A DNA stretch of 64,000 bases from Zygnema cylindricum (GCA_037447655.1 JBBHKE010001790.1:170772-234771), one strand, 5' to 3'. Positions 31,522-43,869 are shown, numbered from the stretch's first letter. Notes: generated by a model not told the origin, from the letters alone. Program-made: numbers and translations.

Positions 31522-31554
31522 ATAAATAGAAAGATTGTATTTACCCATTGTGTC

Positions 31555-31860
31555 ATGTTTTTTTTCTATCCTTCTTTTTACCATTCTCGTGAGCTTCCCC
31601 TACCCTTCTCTTTCTCCCTTTTCTTCTCCATTCTCTTTCGTTATATGTATTCATGTTTTACTTATAGGATTATCTTCACTCTATTCTCTTTCTCCCTTTT
31701 AACACTCTTGTGTATCTTACTGTTTATCTTTTCCCTATTCGTCGTTTAAGGCGTTTGAGGTCTTTCACCCTATATCTCGATCGCTTTGTGTTTTTTCCTT
31801 CTTTACGTGTTACTCTTATTCACTCTTCCCTTTTTTTTTCTTTTTCTCTCTAGAAAGACA
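31555..31860. other. Pyrimidine-rich AT/CT sequence
   Basis: T/C-rich stretch after the tRNA-like gene, no coding signal. The 64-codon frame here is compositional. Confidence 0.4.
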
Positions 31861-31892
31861 GTTTTTACAAGTTTTGGAGACCAAAATGTCAA

Positions 31893-32143
31893 AAAATGTC
31901 GAGCCCTCCGGGCTCGTAGTTGAGATGATGGGTTGAGGATATATGGCGGGGGGGAGAATCATGCTTATGCAAATTTGAAGCTAACGAGCGTAATAAACGG
32001 TATTCTAACGTAGGAGGGCACCTAGGGCCCGTAAACCCTCAAAAAATTCGAGCCCTCCGGGCTTGTAGTTATAAAAAAAGGTTGGGTTGGGGATAGGGGG
32101 GGGGGGGGAGAATCATGCTTATGCAAATTTGAAGATACCGGGC
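31893..32143 (+). repeat. Direct repeat with GAGCCCTCCGGGCTC hairpin
   Basis: Two copies about 149 bases apart (hairpins at 31901 and 32050) share GAGCCCTCCGGGCT, GTAGTT, GGGTTG, a G run, and GAGAATCATGCTTATGCAAA TTTGAAG. GAGCCC-TCC-GGGCTC is a tight 6-bp stem. Function unknown; it could belong to the 3' end of the element that carried the unknown ORF. Confidence 0.75.
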
Positions 32144-32261
32144 TACATATATGCCGAAAATAGAGAACTATACACTAGATCAAAAGTGAAGCCACTCGCC
32201 GTCACTTTTGAGACCGCTTTGCGTCACATTTGATATTACTGATAGGGTGTAAAACGCTTGT

Positions 32262-32910
32262 TACCTCTATATCGGGCATATCTTTCCAACGAATTATCGG
32301 AATCGAGATCCGTGAATTCCATGCTCAAGAAGGCTTCACAACCTTTAGAACGAGGTATCAAGCGAGATTTTTGGACAAGAGACGCCGGAGTTCAAGCCCT
32401 ACCAAGGGTGACAATCGGTTTAAAGTCTCCCGCTCGGGTACCGAGACGTATTTCGGGTTTAACTTTGCAAGGAAACAACGGAATCGCATGCCGTAAGCCT
32501 TTCCGAAAATAGGACTTCTAAAGCTACAAAAGGAGCTATCGCATGTCCAAATCCGGCGAGCGGATCGGAAAATCGAGGCTTTACAACTTTCAAAACCGCC
32601 ACGAATCCCTTTCTCCAGTACCGCGCCCTATTTCTTCCGTAACTTTGCAAAAAAACACCGGAATCACGTTCCGTCAATTCGGATAAGAAGAAGACTTCTA
32701 AAGCTACAAAATGAACTTGTGCAAGTCAAAATCTAACAAGCGAAAATGAAAATCGAAGGGTACCGAGAATTAAAATCTCCATTAGTCCCTTCATCGAGTA
32801 CCGAGGCGTAGTTATGATATTTCTTTGCAAAGACGAACCGGAAACGTGCACTGTTTATTTTCTCTTGAAGAATGAAAAAAAATCTACGTAACGATATAGC
32901 GCAAGCTTAA
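32262..32910 (+). repeat. Diverged ~178-bp tandem repeat, 3-4 units
   Basis: TACCGAG/CGCG...CTTTGCAA...CGGAA recurs at about 32441, 32621 and 32797, with GACTTCTAAAGCTACAAAA twice. An earlier degenerate unit starts near 32262. Non-coding. Confidence 0.65.
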
Positions 32911-33919
32911 ATCCGGCCACCGACAGCGGAGAAACAAATCCGCGAACACATCCTTAAAAATAGCCACCCACTAGCTATTTTTCCCAATATGAAATGGCCG
33001 AAAATTCTAAGTTATGAAAGTTCGCCGAAAGGCCGCCGATGCGTGTTCCGGCCCTTTTCCCGTGTATAACGGCTTAATACAAGCACCTTTCAATAAAGGA
33101 ATGTTTTCCGAAAGTGCCCCTATCGGCCAAAACAAGAGCCGAAATTTTCTAGCCAATCGAGCGGTTATATTCAAAAAATAGCCAATCCAGCGGCTATAAA
33201 CCCATTAACGGCTAAGGGTTGTGAAAGGCAACGAAATCCGGTGGAATTTGAAGTGATTCAATCCAAAAACCACCGATATCGACATACTTGGCAAATTTTG
33301 CAGTTGAAGAAGATACTTTCACACCATACTGAGCTAAGATACGGTCCTACAGACTTTAAACTACTTGTTCAAATACCATTTTCATAATATTATCGATATT
33401 TAGACTAGTGTATAAGAGTTTTGTATTTGAGGTTTCAAAGTCAAATTTCATTCCAATTGCTCGCAGCAAAAGATTTTGTCACATTGGAAATTAGTCCATT
33501 TTTGGATCATTTTTGCTTTAGAATTTGACAATTTTTTTGCAAAATTGACCAAGTATTTAACGAAAAACAAAAATGTGCAAAATCATCTTTTGTTATTTTT
33601 TGCGGGTAAAGGGTACAATTTTAAAGCTTTTCTCTTTAACGAGCAAGAATTAATTCTTCACTGATTGCTCGCAGTAATTCACCAACGGTAGAGGCAAAAT
33701 TGTTCCGTTTTTGGCGCATTTTGTGTTCCTCTCCACGGTAATATTTTGATGTGTTTTTTTGTAGTCATATTTTTGCTGAGTTTTGTTATTGTTTCTTTTA
33801 GGGTATGGTTACATCAAACGAAAAGTTAGGTTTAATACAGAATTTTGTACTTGCTCGTACCATGCCGTATTATATTTTCGTGAGTTTCTCGAAAACAAGA
33901 AAGATTTTACTATGAAAAA
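32911..33919. other. No gene recognised
   Basis: AT-rich sequence with small repeats (AATAGCC.. near 32960 and 33175; GATTGCTCGCAG near 33460 and 33663). The 62-codon frame at 33476 has no support. Confidence 0.4.
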
Positions 33920-34725
33920 CGCGATGGTTAAACCATCAAAGTACAAAACTTGATTGAAAAGGGAAATTGTTTACTACCATTAAAGGCTACAATTATAAAA
34001 CCGAAAGAATGTACAAATACGGTAAAAGCTAACCAACAAGAAAAGTAAAAAAAAACAAAGAAAACATAAGAAACAAAATCAAACACTAAAACAAAAATAC
34101 AAAAGCACTGCAAACTACACTATACAAAGGCTCTAGATGACAAAAAAGGGTCCTCGGCCCATAGCCTAAAAAAAGTCTACACTAAAGGTCTGAGGAACTA
34201 ATATCATCAATGTGCACCGGGTGGCGGGGAGGTAAATCTCGCAAGCCTCGACCATCGTTCACCGCCGTGCTTTGTCCAATAAGGGCCGATGCTTGAGATC
34301 GTTGAAAGGCAACAGAGATCCGTTGGCGGTAAAAGGCCAACATGAGAGTCAAAGGAGGACTGCCAAGTCCTCAAGCCTCAAACGACCGTCGAGCACAGTC
34401 AGGGATAAAGTTCTCAAACCACGAGTCCAAGGTCCCAAATATCTCCAAAGCACACGGTATGACGTTGTCAGCAAGGTCCCGATGAGCGTAATCGCGTTTT
34501 TAAGAGGTGTCTGCATCCTCGGCCGCAACACCTCTATGTAATGCCGCACGCGTTGAAACATGGGATCCCATCTGGTCGCTCAAAACTACATCCCCCACCT
34601 TGCAAAAACACGAGAACTACGCGAGGGCCGCGCACTCCCCAAGATTGGGAACGTGGCGGGAGGATATGTGACACCTCACGTTTTACCGTATACCCGGCTT
34701 CACTACCAACCAAGGCGATTGCATC

Positions 34726-34941
34726 TCAAACCGTATCATGCGCCATTGTACGTTCTCCACCATGCAAACAACGAAGCAAATGGACGCCTTGCTCATCTAT
34801 AGATTGGCCACAAATGCAATGAGGCTTACCCAAAAGGGAAAGGGTGTGGCAAGCCAAGACGTAGACAGAGTGCACAAGAAAATTGTTGAGAAGATAAACG
34901 AAGTGCGGCAAAAATTTGAGTGGTGAGGAGCCAAGCCCCAA
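34726..34941 (-). pseudogene. LINE C-terminal zinc-knuckle remnant
   Basis: HCICGQSIDEQGVHLLRC followed by LHGGERTMAHD fits the LINE CxC...HxxxC knuckle near the ORF2 C-terminus. A continuation in another frame at 34561-34349 (MQTPLKNAITLIGTLLTTSY) is probably the same domain's tail. Confidence 0.65.
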
Positions 34942-35030
34942 GACCTGGTCCTGAACAAGAGCCCAATCAAGCCCGTGCGTGAGCTGTAGGTAGCGGCTGA
35001 AGTAGGTTTTTAAAATCAGCGACGGCCATC

Positions 35031-35474
35031 TTATCGGTGAAATGTTGTTTCACTTGGAAATGATTGCTGATGAGGAGGGAAGAAAATGGAGGAACAACAC
35101 CTTGGGCCTTGACTGGCGAGAGCAAACGAGTAGACAATAACAATTTCTGAAATGAAAAATGAACCTTCGTTGACGCTAGAGATTGCATGGGCAAAGTTAG
35201 GATTATCGTCCGCCACAAACCTCGAACTAATGATGGATGCCACTAGAGCCCAACTACCCAAGTACGCAGCCGGTGCTATGGTTGTTGTGGCACACAAACC
35301 TACACCCCCAAAAGAGACGGGTAAAGCAAATTGGCGACAAGGGAGGAGCCCTTCCAGACAATCAAAGATACCATGCCCAACGAGTTGATTCAAAATCGCA
35401 AAGAGACGATTATCAAAATCCGAAAGTGAGGAAAGGAAAGAAGAACTTCGGGGTAGAGTGCGCGCTAAGTACAA
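35031..35474 (-). pseudogene. LINE RT thumb region remnant
   Basis: YLARTLPRSSSFLSSL and LPVSFGGVGLCATTTIAPAA followed by YLGSWA match the conserved region after the RT core in this LINE group (ARTLPP..., LP...GGLGL, APAAFLGSWA). The frame lacks a proper start and stops early. Confidence 0.65.
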
Positions 35475-35516
35475 AGGTCATTGGGCAAAACAACGAGTTA
35501 AAATAGCAGAAGCTAC

Positions 35517-36430
35517 TTAGAAATCAGGCAATTTCGGAAGGTCCTCACAGTAAGAAAGATCGTCCAATAAAGCAACCGTAACAAACAGAGGAACAAGTTC
35601 AGGGGCGTCAATTAAAGAACCAAAAACCCTTGGACCATCTTGAGGCGTACAAACACGAAAGCCCGTCGGAAGAGGAAAATTTGGTGGTAGACCAATAAGT
35701 GACAACGCAACACATTTACGGACTTTGACTAACATGCCAATCCTTGAAAGTTGCTCAGAAAAATAGTGGAAGGCAGGAACTAGCTGGTCTGGCGGACCGA
35801 TAATATGTGTGTCTTCCGCCACCGAAGGGAACAAACAACAAGGGAAAGCGGTAGCGGATGCTCGCAAGGCTTGTAAGTGGGCCATAGCAAATACAAGGGC
35901 TCCCAAAGGGAACAAATAACAGGGGAAAGCGGTAGCGGATGCTCGCAAGGCTTGTAAGTGGGCCATAGCAAATACAGGGGCTCTCAAAGGGTCGCCTTGA
36001 CGAGTACCGGTAACTGAGTCTATAGTGATAACATCTCCTAATGGGCCACCAAGGGAGTAAATAAGAGAGCTTGGCGAGGAGTAAACGGTGCGAACAAAAG
36101 GGAAAAGTTGGTTGATGGGAGGGGGGGCGTGTCGCAGCTCGCGAAAAATGACGTTATGATCATCTGTGTTAAACGCATTAGCGATGTCAGCTTGCAGAAC
36201 GACCCAATTTGGATGTAGGTCTATTGTCGCAAGTAAACCATGGACGACTGCCCCACAACCACCCCGTGTAGCGACACCAAATTGATGAGGGGAAAAATAA
36301 TCGTGGAACGCCCCTTGAAGTTGTAGACACATTGATCAAGCCACAAGACAGCACAAGACCTCCCCCACAGTAATAGGTCGAACACCACCGGCAGGCTTTG
36401 AGACAGCCGCAAGACGTGCCGCTCTTGAAA
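35517..36430 (-). pseudogene. LINE reverse transcriptase, catalytically dead
   Basis: An upstream frame reads VSKPAGGVRPITVGEVL, then a stop precedes the 271-codon frame from 36332. Motif A: VVLQADIANAFN (Asp49). Motif B: TGTRQGDPL (111-115). The YADD site reads VAED (171-174): the first catalytic Asp is Glu (codon 35814-35816). An in-frame 81-bp tandem duplication repeats 27 residues (FAMAHLQALRASATAFPC) between motif B and the active site. Both changes argue against activity. The family resembles LINE RTs common in bryophytes and algae. Confidence 0.8.
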
Positions 36431-36599
36431 GCAACATTACAGAAATTAAGATTACGATTCTCTAAGTATCCAGGAGAAGACATCGCCCGTCTCATTACAT
36501 TTTGGTCTTCATGTGCGAAGCAATCGCTCCATTCGCCTCTGCAGAGGTGGGTTCACCAATATAGAACCAGTCAATTCGCTACACCTGGACGATAGACAC

Positions 36600-37019
36600 G
36601 TTCGTTGATGAAAAATGATTTTTTTTCACACATCCCTAAAGTCACGTGCCTTCGAACAAGGTGACCGTAAAATCTTTGCCGAAAAGAAATACGGTTTTTT
36701 TGCTTAAAGTCAGCAGAGTGAAGGAGATCTCTGAGGTACATTAACGCGATATAATTCCAAAGTACACGTAAGTAATACGCAAGTACGGATTTTCATACGA
36801 AAATGGTCGGGTTCCAAATCTTTGACGATTCTAGAGATTTTATCGTCGACTTACGTGGAACCACTAAAATCAGAAATTATACGTAAAAACATATTTGTAG
36901 ACGATACGCGATGTAACTGAGGGCTTTGTAATACATAAATTTTTCTCTGTAATACATAAATTTTGTTGTCCGTACTATTACAGAGGCCTCCCAATGTACC
37001 ATACCCTTATTTTAATATC
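36600..37019. other. No gene recognised
   Basis: AT-rich intergenic sequence with CGTA-rich words and a short duplicated TAATACATAAATTTT near 36930-36960. Confidence 0.4.
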
Positions 37020-37335
37020 ATTTTGTTTTTCTTTTTTACTTTTTTTTGTCACTTCGTCTTTCTTTTCCTTTTGACTTTTTCTTCTTCTTCACTTTTGTTT
37101 CCTAGCTGACAAGGTCAGGACAGTCGGCTCCAAAACGGGTTATTCATTGGCTGGATGACTTTTTGTTGTACGTCATTCATCTGAATCGTCATAAACTGGC
37201 CAATCATTTGTACAACTTTCAAATGACGGTCATCGAGCTCTGATTGGTTCGGAGAAGTAAACATTTTTCGTTTTCTTTCTCTCAATTTCTTCGCCAAGTC
37301 TCTCCATTAGTTGTGCACCCGAGGGTCACCTTCCG
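37020..37335 (+). repeat. Dispersed repeat, copy 2 (partner near 12.2-12.6 kb)
   Basis: Same orientation and order as the copy at 12220-12600, including the T-rich leader, the AAATGACGG block and AGTAAAC plus TTTTTCGTTTTC. Substantial divergence. Confidence 0.55.
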
Positions 37336-37407
37336 TCAGGATAATTGTACGGATACATGTACTAACAACAATATTTGGCGGTACGATGTCGTCTTGTGTG
37401 ATAAAAC

Positions 37408-37713
37408 CATAGTTCAAAAGTAGGTGAAAGTAGGCCCATACAATATATCTATTGTATGCAAAACATACAATATAACCTTAAGACCCATATTATATTCGGA
37501 CCTATTCGGACCAATTAAAACATTCGGACCAAAAATTGGACCAATTAAAACATTCAGACCAAAAAAAAAAATTTACACCTTCAGATTTGGACTATCGGAC
37601 GGTCGCAGATCAAAGTAGCGATGTAAGAAGATCACATGAAAAGCCCATAACAGAGCTTACGATAAAGGCGCCGACCAAAGGCCTACCATAAAAACGCCTA
37701 CTTTTGAACTATG
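37408..37713 (-). mobile_element. 8-bp-TSD (hAT-like) MITE, CATAGTTCAAAAGTAGG family, 306-bp copy
   Basis: Perfect 17-bp ends CATAGTTCAAAAGTAGG/CCTACTTTTGAACTATG. Flanks GATAAAAC and GATAAAAG are an 8-bp duplication with one mismatch. Internal sequence aligns inverted with 60723-61086. Confidence 0.85.
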
Positions 37714-37851
37714 GATAAAAGCAATAATCTTCAAAGATTTGAAGCGTGCAATCTGAAAGTGCGACCGTAATTTAACATTGTACTATCTTTACGTTAATGC
37801 TTTAAGAAACTCTAAAGCCCCCTCCTAAAGTTGAAAAGTATATTTAAACTA

Positions 37852-38387
37852 CACCGTATAACGTTATTAGTGTTAAGACATAAAAGTGTAAAGAAATAAT
37901 TAGTGTTATTAACCCTATTATGGGTTCTAAGGGACTAACGCCAACAAAGCATTAACGCTAATTTATAAGTCTTACACTAATTTGGATACACATTTCCCAA
38001 AGTGCAGCCGTTATTGGCAACGTTCAAATAGTCGACGTTTGAACATGTGAGAACAGAATCGCGTGATTTTCTCTCGTCTTTATTACTAGGAATCAAATTA
38101 GAGGGCACTTTCCCATGACAGCGCCACTTATTTTCGCGTTTCGACGCTTTTATCTAACACTTTTTATGTACGGCTGTACATTTAATTTATAAGTTTTAGT
38201 ACGAAATGACACATTTCAGTACACTACACTATTTAAAAATCGCCCAAATTAGAGTCATTGATGCTAATTAAACCATACCTACATTAGCGTAAAGAAAAAA
38301 ATGTAATTATTAATTATATTTTAGGTTCAAGGGTCAAAAATGGGTGCGCCAAATTAGTTTTATTAACACTAATATCGATTCACGGTG
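37852..38387 (+). mobile_element. TA-flanked MITE, CACCG family, 536 bp
   Basis: Ends CACCGTATAACGTTATTAG and ...CTAATATCGATTCACGGTG are imperfect inverted repeats flanked by TA on both sides. Same length class as the elements at 53270, 56718 and 58425. No ORF. Confidence 0.75.
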
Positions 38388-38389
38388 TA

Positions 38390-40660
38390 CCAAACCACGA
38401 AGGTTGCATTAAGGGAGGACTACAAACGCGGTAAAGTAAATATTTTTTTTGTCATTTTCAATCAAAATGGAATGTGTCAACAATAATAAAAAAAGTTGAC
38501 ATATAAATCGATTGTAAAAACAGAAGTACAATTACATCGTTTTCATTAATGATATGTGTCTGTAGCCATGACTAATATGCACCTTTTTTGACCGACCGAT
38601 AATCGATATATTGGTTCGATACATTAGTAGAGGAATTATCGCCATAAACTTCCGATGTATCGCGCTGAATTACGGACAAGGGCCGATGACACCGTCGCTA
38701 TATCTCTATACTCATTTGTACTTTATTTCTGTACCATAATTCCATACTCTTCTGCGGACCACCCTCTCTAGCCCATAGTTATCAACAATATTTTTCGTTG
38801 GTTCCGGATTGATAAATAGGGACCCCTACTGTTCGATTACCTGAAATATTGATTATCGGATTTACCGCAATAAAAAAGTTACCCGATACATAAACATTAA
38901 TTATTATGCTACTTATGCACTTTATATTGTTTGTAACACCATCCAATGCTCTTGACCAACAACGTGTCAAAAAATGACCGTACTATGTACCGGTCCAACT
39001 CCGCATAACTCGTGTGGTAAACCACGTATCGCTATTAGTGTTAATTTTTTTTTCACCGCTTAAAATGTATTTTTTTCTAACACACACGTCCAAATTTTGA
39101 TTGGAGACAACCACATCGTAAGGCAAGATCTTATCTTCTAATCGCAACCATCGGATCCACATTCCAATATGTGTGTACATAGGAAAGATGCTTGAAGTGG
39201 CCAAAAAATATTTAACAAAAATAGCAATACGCGGTGTACTTGCGATGCCCTTCAACTTCCATAACTTCCCTACCTCAAGATCATTCGATTTCGAAACCTT
39301 TCCCCTAATATCTTTTACCGTTTCTTCAGCAAAAGTTGTCCATTATGTATTTCTTGCAAATAAATTAAATTGTGTCGTCGAAGCGAACTGATTTTTTGAA
39401 ATTTCGAAAAAAATCCTCATTTTCAGTCTCGTCGTCAACATCAAGGTCTCATTCGTCCACTTTTTGCTTTCATTTCCATTTCCTTTCTTTGTTCGCGTCT
39501 TCATCGCCGTTCTCCGTACTCTCATTACTAGAGTTGGGTCAAAGTGAATTACTTACTGCTTGACTGTACAATGTATAACCACCATTTTAAATTTTCTCCA
39601 TTACTCAAAAGAAAAATATACCTTGAACTCAAACTACGAGACAAACACGCTCCGGCTATAAGGCAAACATCATCAGAACACGTGCGTTGGATAGGAGGCA
39701 CGTGACAAGTGTTACGCATGAAATATCTTACTAACAAAGAATACGAAACCTAATGTACGAAATAACTTACATTATGACCAAGGAAAAAAAATAGTAAAAC
39801 AAATTGATTGACGCGAATTCGGTTTTACTGGTACTCCGGCTCACAATGTATTCTAACAATAAAACGCCTTTGACAACCGAAGAAATGTCTAAAGCTAATA
39901 ATGATCGTGAGGGGTCTTAATACAGTGCGTCACTCAACGATTTTTCTAATTGAGCACCATTTGTATGTCCTAATGCAATTTATAGTACAACGTTTGATGA
40001 AAGCATTCTGACTAACGGATTGGTGTATTTTTTACTTGAAAGTCAATCACCTGATTGGTTTAAGTCGCTAATAAGAGTAAATAAAATAAGCGCGATAGTA
40101 AACCATCTGATTCCATAGGAACAAAAAGCAATGTCAAAGCTGAAAAAACTACATGTGAGGGGAAGCAAGGAAAAAAGGAAAAGCAATGCGAAAGAACTAA
40201 CACAGAAAAATGGCACGTAAACAAAGACACTCATGGGCCTATTCCCTTTCTTCTTAATGCATTACCCTGTATACAGTGTTGGCCTCGTGTAAAAGAGCAA
40301 ATCTAAAAACGTAAAAATTACCACAAAAAAAAAAAAAAACACATGAAAAAAACGGTCCATACGCTCCTGGCATTTCAAGATGTGAAAGAGAGTCAAAAAC
40401 TAGTATGGTAATGGCGCGGATTTAAAACAAAAGCCAAACTAAATATACAAAGCTTAGAAAAGGAATTTGATAATTTGACATCACTAAAGAGTCTTGATGA
40501 ACAGCCTAATCAGTCCACAAGTTCTAAAACATGAAGGACAAAAACCGTGGACTATGAAAGCGAAAAGGTTCAAAAGTAAAGAGGTACGAAAGCAAAAGGG
40601 TATGGAAACAAAAAGGTACGAAAGCAAAAAGATACAAAAAGAACCACAAGAGAGGTTTGC
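38390..40660. other. No gene recognised
   Basis: AT-rich DNA with only short frames (up to 90 codons) on both strands and no family motifs, splice-linked exons or repeats that I can support. TATCG/CGATA words near 38580-38640 resemble a hAT-family fragment. Confidence 0.4.
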
Positions 40661-40725
40661 AAACTTTAATCATGACATCGAAACTTTGTAGAGTAAACGA
40701 CAAACACAGGAGGCATCAAGACTGG

Positions 40726-40915
40726 GAGGGAGAGGAAGAGGGAGAAAGAGAGGGGGGAGAGGGAGAGGGAGAGGGAGAGGGAGAGGGAGAGGGAGAGGAA
40801 GAGAGAGAGGGAGAGGAAGAGGGAGAGGGAGAGGGAGAGGGAGAGGGAGAGGGAGAGGGAGAGCGAGAGGGGGAGGAAGAGGGAGAGCGAGAGGGGGAGA
40901 AAAGGGAGGGAGAAA
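40726..40915 (+). repeat. (GGGAGA)n microsatellite
   Basis: About 190 bp of GAGGGA/GGAAGA units, pure purine on the plus strand. Confidence 0.95.
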
Positions 40916-41329
40916 CCACCGATGGAGTTATATACAAAAAGGGAGGACCTGGTAATGGTCGATACTGATTTTAGGTCTCACAACTGATTACGGTATCAAA
41001 AATAGTCGTCAAATTCGACAACTATCATGCAACCTTTCCAATGTTATCACATTTATATATATTATATTTGATATTATTTGTATTGATTTGTCGAAGTATC
41101 CAATTAGACATTCTTTGAGGAGCATTTTCACTCTCTAGGTTTTCACTAAATGTAACTTTTGCCCCTTAACCTTCCCCCTCATCCCTTTTTTATTTTTCCT
41201 AATTCAATGGCAAATGTAAAAGGAGCATTTAAACTATTTATTGAATGCTTGGAATTCTACCAAAAAATGTGCACCGCATTTTTTCAAAAGCTTCCGAAAA
41301 ACTTGACCACTCCTTTAATCTCAATCCAA

Positions 41330-41750
41330 TCCTCCCCTCTCCTCTCCTCATCATCTCCTCGTCCTCTCCTACTCCTACCCCTCTCCATCCCTCTCCCTCC
41401 CCCTCTTCCTCTTCCTCTCCCTCTCGCTCACCCTTGAGATTCAACGGTAGTTTAAAAAATAGTGGTGCAAAACCCAAAACTGGAAGGCAAAAAGAGATTT
41501 TGTGGAGGGAAACTAAATAAGAAAGTAGGGACAGGAAACTCTCTCCCTCTCCCTCTCCCTCTCAGTTTCCCTCTAAATGAGAAAGAAGGAACAGGAAACT
41601 CTCTCCCTCTCCCTCTCCCCCTCCTAAATGATAAAGAAGGGATAGGAAACTCATAAGAAGAGAGGTGAAGGGTTTACCGACCAATCGTTCTTCATCATTC
41701 TAATTCCCTCTCCCTCTCCCTCTCCCTCTCCGTCTCCCTCTAAATGAGAA
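41330..41750 (+). repeat. Clustered (CTCTCC)n tracts with duplicated context
   Basis: C/T tracts at about 41332-41436, 41540-41570, 41601-41622 and 41705-41740. The last three sit in copies of a unit containing AAATGAGAAAGAAGGAACAG and GGAAACTC, a small segmental tandem repeat (period 60-150). Confidence 0.8.
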
Positions 41751-41957
41751 AGAAGGAAAATGAAACTCATTAGAAGAGGTATAAACGCTATAGCGACCAA
41801 TCGTTGTCTATCATTCTGATTCCCTCCTTCAAAATCCGCTTAGGAAAATAAATGCCGCAAAACATTGTCGAAGATGAGGGAGGGAGGGAGAGGCAGGATG
41901 TGGAAGAAGAGGTGGTGAGAGAGAGGAGACCGAGAGAGGTGGAGAAAGGGAATGGTG

Positions 41958-41965
41958 GATAGGAA

Positions 41966-42047
<82 letters not shown>

Positions 42048-42085
42048 GGAGAGAGAGAGAGAGGGAGAGAGAGAGAGGGAGAGGC
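41958..42085 (+). repeat. (AG)n microsatellite
   Basis: Uninterrupted (GA)n from about 41968 to 42043, with GA-rich edges. Confidence 0.95.
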
Positions 42086-42089
42086 TTCA

Positions 42090-42600
42090 AAATAATGTCA
42101 TCCTCTGTCCGTCTGTTGCTTTTTGCTCCACTGCACCTCCATCCACCAAACTTACGTAAAAACCCCATCTCCCACAAAAGGACAAACGTACATAAGAGTT
42201 TTATCTTCCACAAAAGGACAAAAGCACATAAGAATTTTTCTCCCACGTAAGGACTAAAGGCGTAAAAATCTAAATATTAAATTAATGACCTCGAATTGAC
42301 TTATTCAAACGATGGTCTTAAATGGGAAAAGCTACACCGTCCATCGCTTTAAACATTTAGAAATTATTAGTATAATTATTATGAAATTATTAGTATGAGG
42401 ACTGTTGTAGCTAAATTAATTTACTATTTCCAATGTTTAATGTTAACCAATTTAATTAGCTATATTTAAAAATTATATTTCTAGTCCAAAAGACATGGAC
42501 AATTGTGAACCGCGAAATGAATGAGTTTCGGCAAAAAAACAAATAGTATCAATAACACTAATTGTTGTTCTGAATCGTCCATGTTCAGAAACTAACAACA
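42090..42600. other. No gene recognised
   Basis: AT-rich sequence. A lone CACCGTCCATCGCTTT end near 42333 suggests a degraded MITE of the CACCG family. CACAAAAGGACAAA words repeat near 42170-42225. Confidence 0.4.
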
Positions 42601-42605
42601 GCTCC

Positions 42606-42770
42606 TCTCCCCCCCCCCCCCGTTCTGCTTCCCTTTCTCTCTTCTTCCCTTCCCCTCTTCTTCCCTTCCCCTCTCTTCTTACCTTTCCCTCTTCTTCTTC
42701 TCTTCCCCTCTTCTTACCTTCCCCTCTTCTTCCCTTCCCCTGTCTTCTTACCTTCCCTTCCTCCACCTCT
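42606..42770 (+). repeat. CTTCTTCCCTTCCCCT minisatellite
   Basis: Pyrimidine-only stretch after a C11 run, with CTTCTTCCCTTCCCCTC repeated several times. Confidence 0.9.
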
Positions 42771-42821
42771 TGTGTCACTTTGGAAATGGCAGAATGAGAC
42801 GAAGCCGCACTCTGATGGTAT

Positions 42822-43085
42822 GCTGACGTCAGCAATTGGGCAAACGCAGGAAGGGCGCCAGCTGGCACCCACAAAAAGACAAACAAAATTTGGCGTTTGG
42901 TGAGAGATTTTTCTGTGCTGACATCAGCAAAGGGAACCAGTTGGCCTTAACAAAAGACAAACAACATCCAGGATTTCGTGAGAGATTTCCTATGCTGACA
43001 TCAGCAACCATAAAAAAACCCCCAAAAAAGTGTGCCAGCTGGCTTCAACATGGACGAACAAAATTCACCATTTTCTGGAAAAAAC
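42822..43085 (+). repeat. Degenerate tandem repeat with TGACGTCA-like core
   Basis: GCTGACRTCAGCAA occurs at 42822, 42917 and 42994, each followed by CCAGYTGGC or a related word and ACAAACAA. The first copy is the palindrome GCTGACGTCAGC. Confidence 0.65.
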
Positions 43086-43358
43086 AATCTATGGGTTTTT
43101 TAAATGTACTTTTTGCAACCAAGTCTAAGATTTTTGGCTCTTTTAAACGGAAAATCGAGTCTTTTCGAGCTACTCGACATGTACACGTCCAAATGATTTT
43201 CAGATTGTTTTCGTTAGTTTTAAAAGTTTTGAGCGTTTAGAGTTTGATCTTCTTTTTTGAAAGGTAAGTTGGAGCATCATATGGGATTTCAAGGTTTTAC
43301 AAGGATTGAGGGTTTATTTCGATTTCTCTCTGGTTTTCTTTCACATGTGTCTGCATAT

Positions 43359-43359
43359 C

Positions 43360-43399
<40 letters not shown>

Positions 43400-43405
43400 T
43401 ATATG
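43359..43405. repeat. (TA)n microsatellite
   Basis: ATATAT run broken once by GTATA. It gives a spurious Tyr/Ile ORF. Confidence 0.95.
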
Positions 43406-43439
43406 TAGAAAAAAATGTCCTTCTCACCAATCTCATGGC

Positions 43440-43745
43440 ATAACAATTTTCAATCAATACTATTTACGGTGCCCGGGACATGAACTTATATTCTCTTCAC
43501 AGATTAATTTTCGAGCAACATTATTTACGGTGTCGAGGACATAAAGTTTATATTCTCTTCACATATCGATTTCCAATCAGCACTATTTATGGTGCCCGGG
43601 AAATAAAATGTATAGTCGTCAAAGATCAATTTTCATTCAACGCTATTTATGGTGCCGGGAAACTAAAATTTATATTCTCTTCACAAACCGATTTCCAACC
43701 AACACTATTTATTGTGTCTGAGACATAAAACCTATATTTTCTTTT
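43440..43745 (+). repeat. ~60-bp tandem repeat, five units
   Basis: Units share CTATTTAYGGTGCCCGGGA, then TATATTCTCTTCACA and ATTTTCAATCAACA-like text, about every 60 bases. Confidence 0.85.
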
Positions 43746-43869
43746 CAGATCTCACCTCCCACACCGGCGAAACAAGAAGCAAACAAGATGACAGGTGGAA
43801 TCTGCAAAGGCATCCAAAAGAAAATTAAATAAAATAAATTAAATGTTTTTCGTAAAAAACATCGTCCAC

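Larger units (their letters stand above)
33920..36590 (-). mobile_element. Decayed LINE (non-LTR retrotransposon), 5' truncated
   Basis: Minus-strand remnants in LINE order: RT core at 36430-35517, RT thumb-like region at 35474-35031, C-terminal zinc-knuckle at 34941-34726, a further C-terminal stretch at 34561-34349, and a T-rich 3' end towards 33.9 kb. The endonuclease and first ORF are absent, as usual for 5'-truncated insertions. Frames are broken throughout. Ends are approximate and no target duplication was identified. Confidence 0.75.

Noticed and set aside
40716-40968. Glu/Gly- or Ser/Pro-repeat ORFs on both strands
   Set aside because: Pure (GGGAGA)n microsatellite.
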